The position numbers were made by a program, and so were the translations under genes. The notes under the pieces were generated by a model. The model was not told the origin of the DNA. It worked only from the letters and a program-made list of their open reading frames with translations, and searched no databases. Shown here piece by piece: positions 4,730 to 5,124 of a stretch of 5,124 nt of DNA. Source of the stretch: Methylotenera sp. (GTDB lineage: Bacteria; Pseudomonadota; Gammaproteobacteria; Burkholderiales; Methylophilaceae). Positions within the stretch are counted from its first letter, which is position 1. The number at the start of each line of letters is the position of its first letter. The stretch covers positions 1-5,124 of the forward strand of contig DAIDAH010000187.1 in assembly GCA_027310735.1 (NCBI GenBank), given 5' to 3'.

Positions 4730-4966
4730 ATGGAAATAGTGCATGCTTTTGGTAAAGTGATTCGGCAGTTAAGAAAGGAGGCGAAGCTCACTCAAGAGCA
4801 ACTTGGTTTTGAGGCTGATTTACGTAGAACTTTTGTAAGTTTATTGGAACTAGGGCAGCAACAGCCCACTTTGACCACTATTTTCAAGCTAGCAAAAGCA
4901 CTTAACGTCTCGGCTTCTGAAATTGTGCGTTTGATTGAAAATGAGCTAAATAGTGAAGGTGCATAA
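4730..4966 (+). CDS. XRE-family helix-turn-helix transcriptional regulator (78 aa)
   Basis: The protein is essentially one Cro/CI-type HTH domain. The first helix region is FGKVIRQLRKEAKL (7-20), then T21-Q-E-Q-L starts the HTH, a recognition helix spans about 32-40 (RRTFVSLLE), and the typical ELGQQQPTLTTIFKLAKALNV follows (40-60). Length and layout resemble stand-alone autoregulators, including restriction-modification controller (C) proteins. No methylase or restriction gene is in view, so C-protein identity is not claimed. Such proteins bind palindromes as dimers, and two suitable palindromes lie just upstream. The ATG follows AGGGGG with a short 4-nt spacer. The gene is divergent from the small envelope series and is closed by a terminator 7 nt after its stop. 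Confidence 0.9.
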   Translation: MEIVHAFGKVIRQLRKEAKLTQEQLGFEADLRRTFVSLLELGQQQPTLTTIFKLAKALNVSASEIVRLIENELNSEGA

Positions 4967-4972
4967 ACAAAG

Positions 4973-5001
4973 AAAGATGAAAACCTAGGTCTTCATCTTT
5001 T
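4973..5001. terminator. Bidirectional Rho-independent terminator
   Basis: AAAGATGAA (4973-4981) and TTCATCTTT (4992-5000) form a 9-bp stem. The inner ACCTAGGT can extend it after one mismatch. The plus strand ends in a short T-run, and on the minus strand TTTCTTTGTTT follows the stem. It would stop the XRE transcript on one side and a converging minus-strand gene on the other. The stem is AT-rich, so efficiency may be moderate. Confidence 0.75.
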
Positions 5002-5046
5002 AATCACATCAACAGCAGATCAGTAGGGTCTAGCAGTGTTGAACAA

Positions 5047-5124
5047 TTACTGCACTGCAATTGGTGTGTCGGCAGTAGCGTTGTTATTTGCCAATCGTTG
5101 CGTTAGCTTAGTTTTCCTTGGCAC
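5047..5124 (-). CDS. Probable 3' end of a minus-strand gene (partial)
   Basis: One minus-strand frame is open from the window edge to TAA (5047-5049). It gives 25 residues, VPRKTKLTQRLANNN followed by ATADTPIAVQ, while the other two minus frames stop within a few codons. The basic then polar composition fits a flexible C-terminal tail, and the bidirectional terminator at 4973-5001 is where such a gene would need one. The piece is too short to assign a family and could be chance. Confidence 0.4.
   Translation of the reverse strand: MPRKTKLTQRLANNNATADTPIAVQ

Noticed and set aside
4667..4966. Restriction-modification controller (C) protein with C-boxes
   Set aside because: Size and the ACTATAGT core are suggestive, but no methyltransferase or endonuclease gene is in the window, and many XRE regulators share this size.

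Overview
The window looks like bacterial chromosome or accessory-island DNA from a proteobacterium of moderate to low GC. The support is indirect: type II lipoprotein signals ending in LAAC, VAGC and ITAC, a zinc-ribbon plus DUF805 protein of a kind common in beta- and gammaproteobacteria, and ordinary Shine-Dalgarno sites. No genus can be named. I saw no rRNA, tRNA, CRISPR array, transposase or integrase.

Layout. (1) The left 2 kb is the 3' part of a plus-strand SMC/Rad50-like ATPase with a CxxC zinc hook, an ABC signature, a Walker B motif and an extra C-terminal domain carrying an R-x3-E ... H arrangement. This resembles the architecture of RloC-type anticodon nucleases and suggests an antiphage or DNA-damage-sensing protein. 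The N-terminal Walker A lobe and any partner genes lie outside the window. (2) A 150-bp convergent spacer holds an 8-bp inverted repeat and a weak 34-codon ORF. (3) From about 4.65 kb down to 2.15 kb runs a tightly packed minus-strand series of small envelope genes. In transcription order these are a 40-aa hydrophobic peptide (in a reading frame easily overlooked), a 69-aa two-helix membrane protein with a TTG start, an 86-aa cysteine-rich lipoprotein, a 65-aa lipoprotein, a 116-aa zinc-ribbon membrane protein, a 169-aa zinc-ribbon DUF805 protein, a decayed zinc-ribbon gene remnant, and a 184-aa lipoprotein. (4) Divergent from this series is a 78-aa XRE-family regulator on the plus strand, followed by a good bidirectional terminator and then what is probably the 3' end of another minus-strand gene.

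How they may work together. The 78-bp divergent spacer contains two related palindromes whose centres are 44 bp apart. A TTGGAG-17-TATGAT extended -10 promoter lies between them and faces the small-gene series. One palindrome covers the expected transcription start, and the other covers the -35 box and the regulator's own ribosome-binding site. The simplest reading is that the XRE protein binds both sites and controls the envelope gene series, and perhaps itself. The biological role of the envelope genes cannot be read from the sequence.
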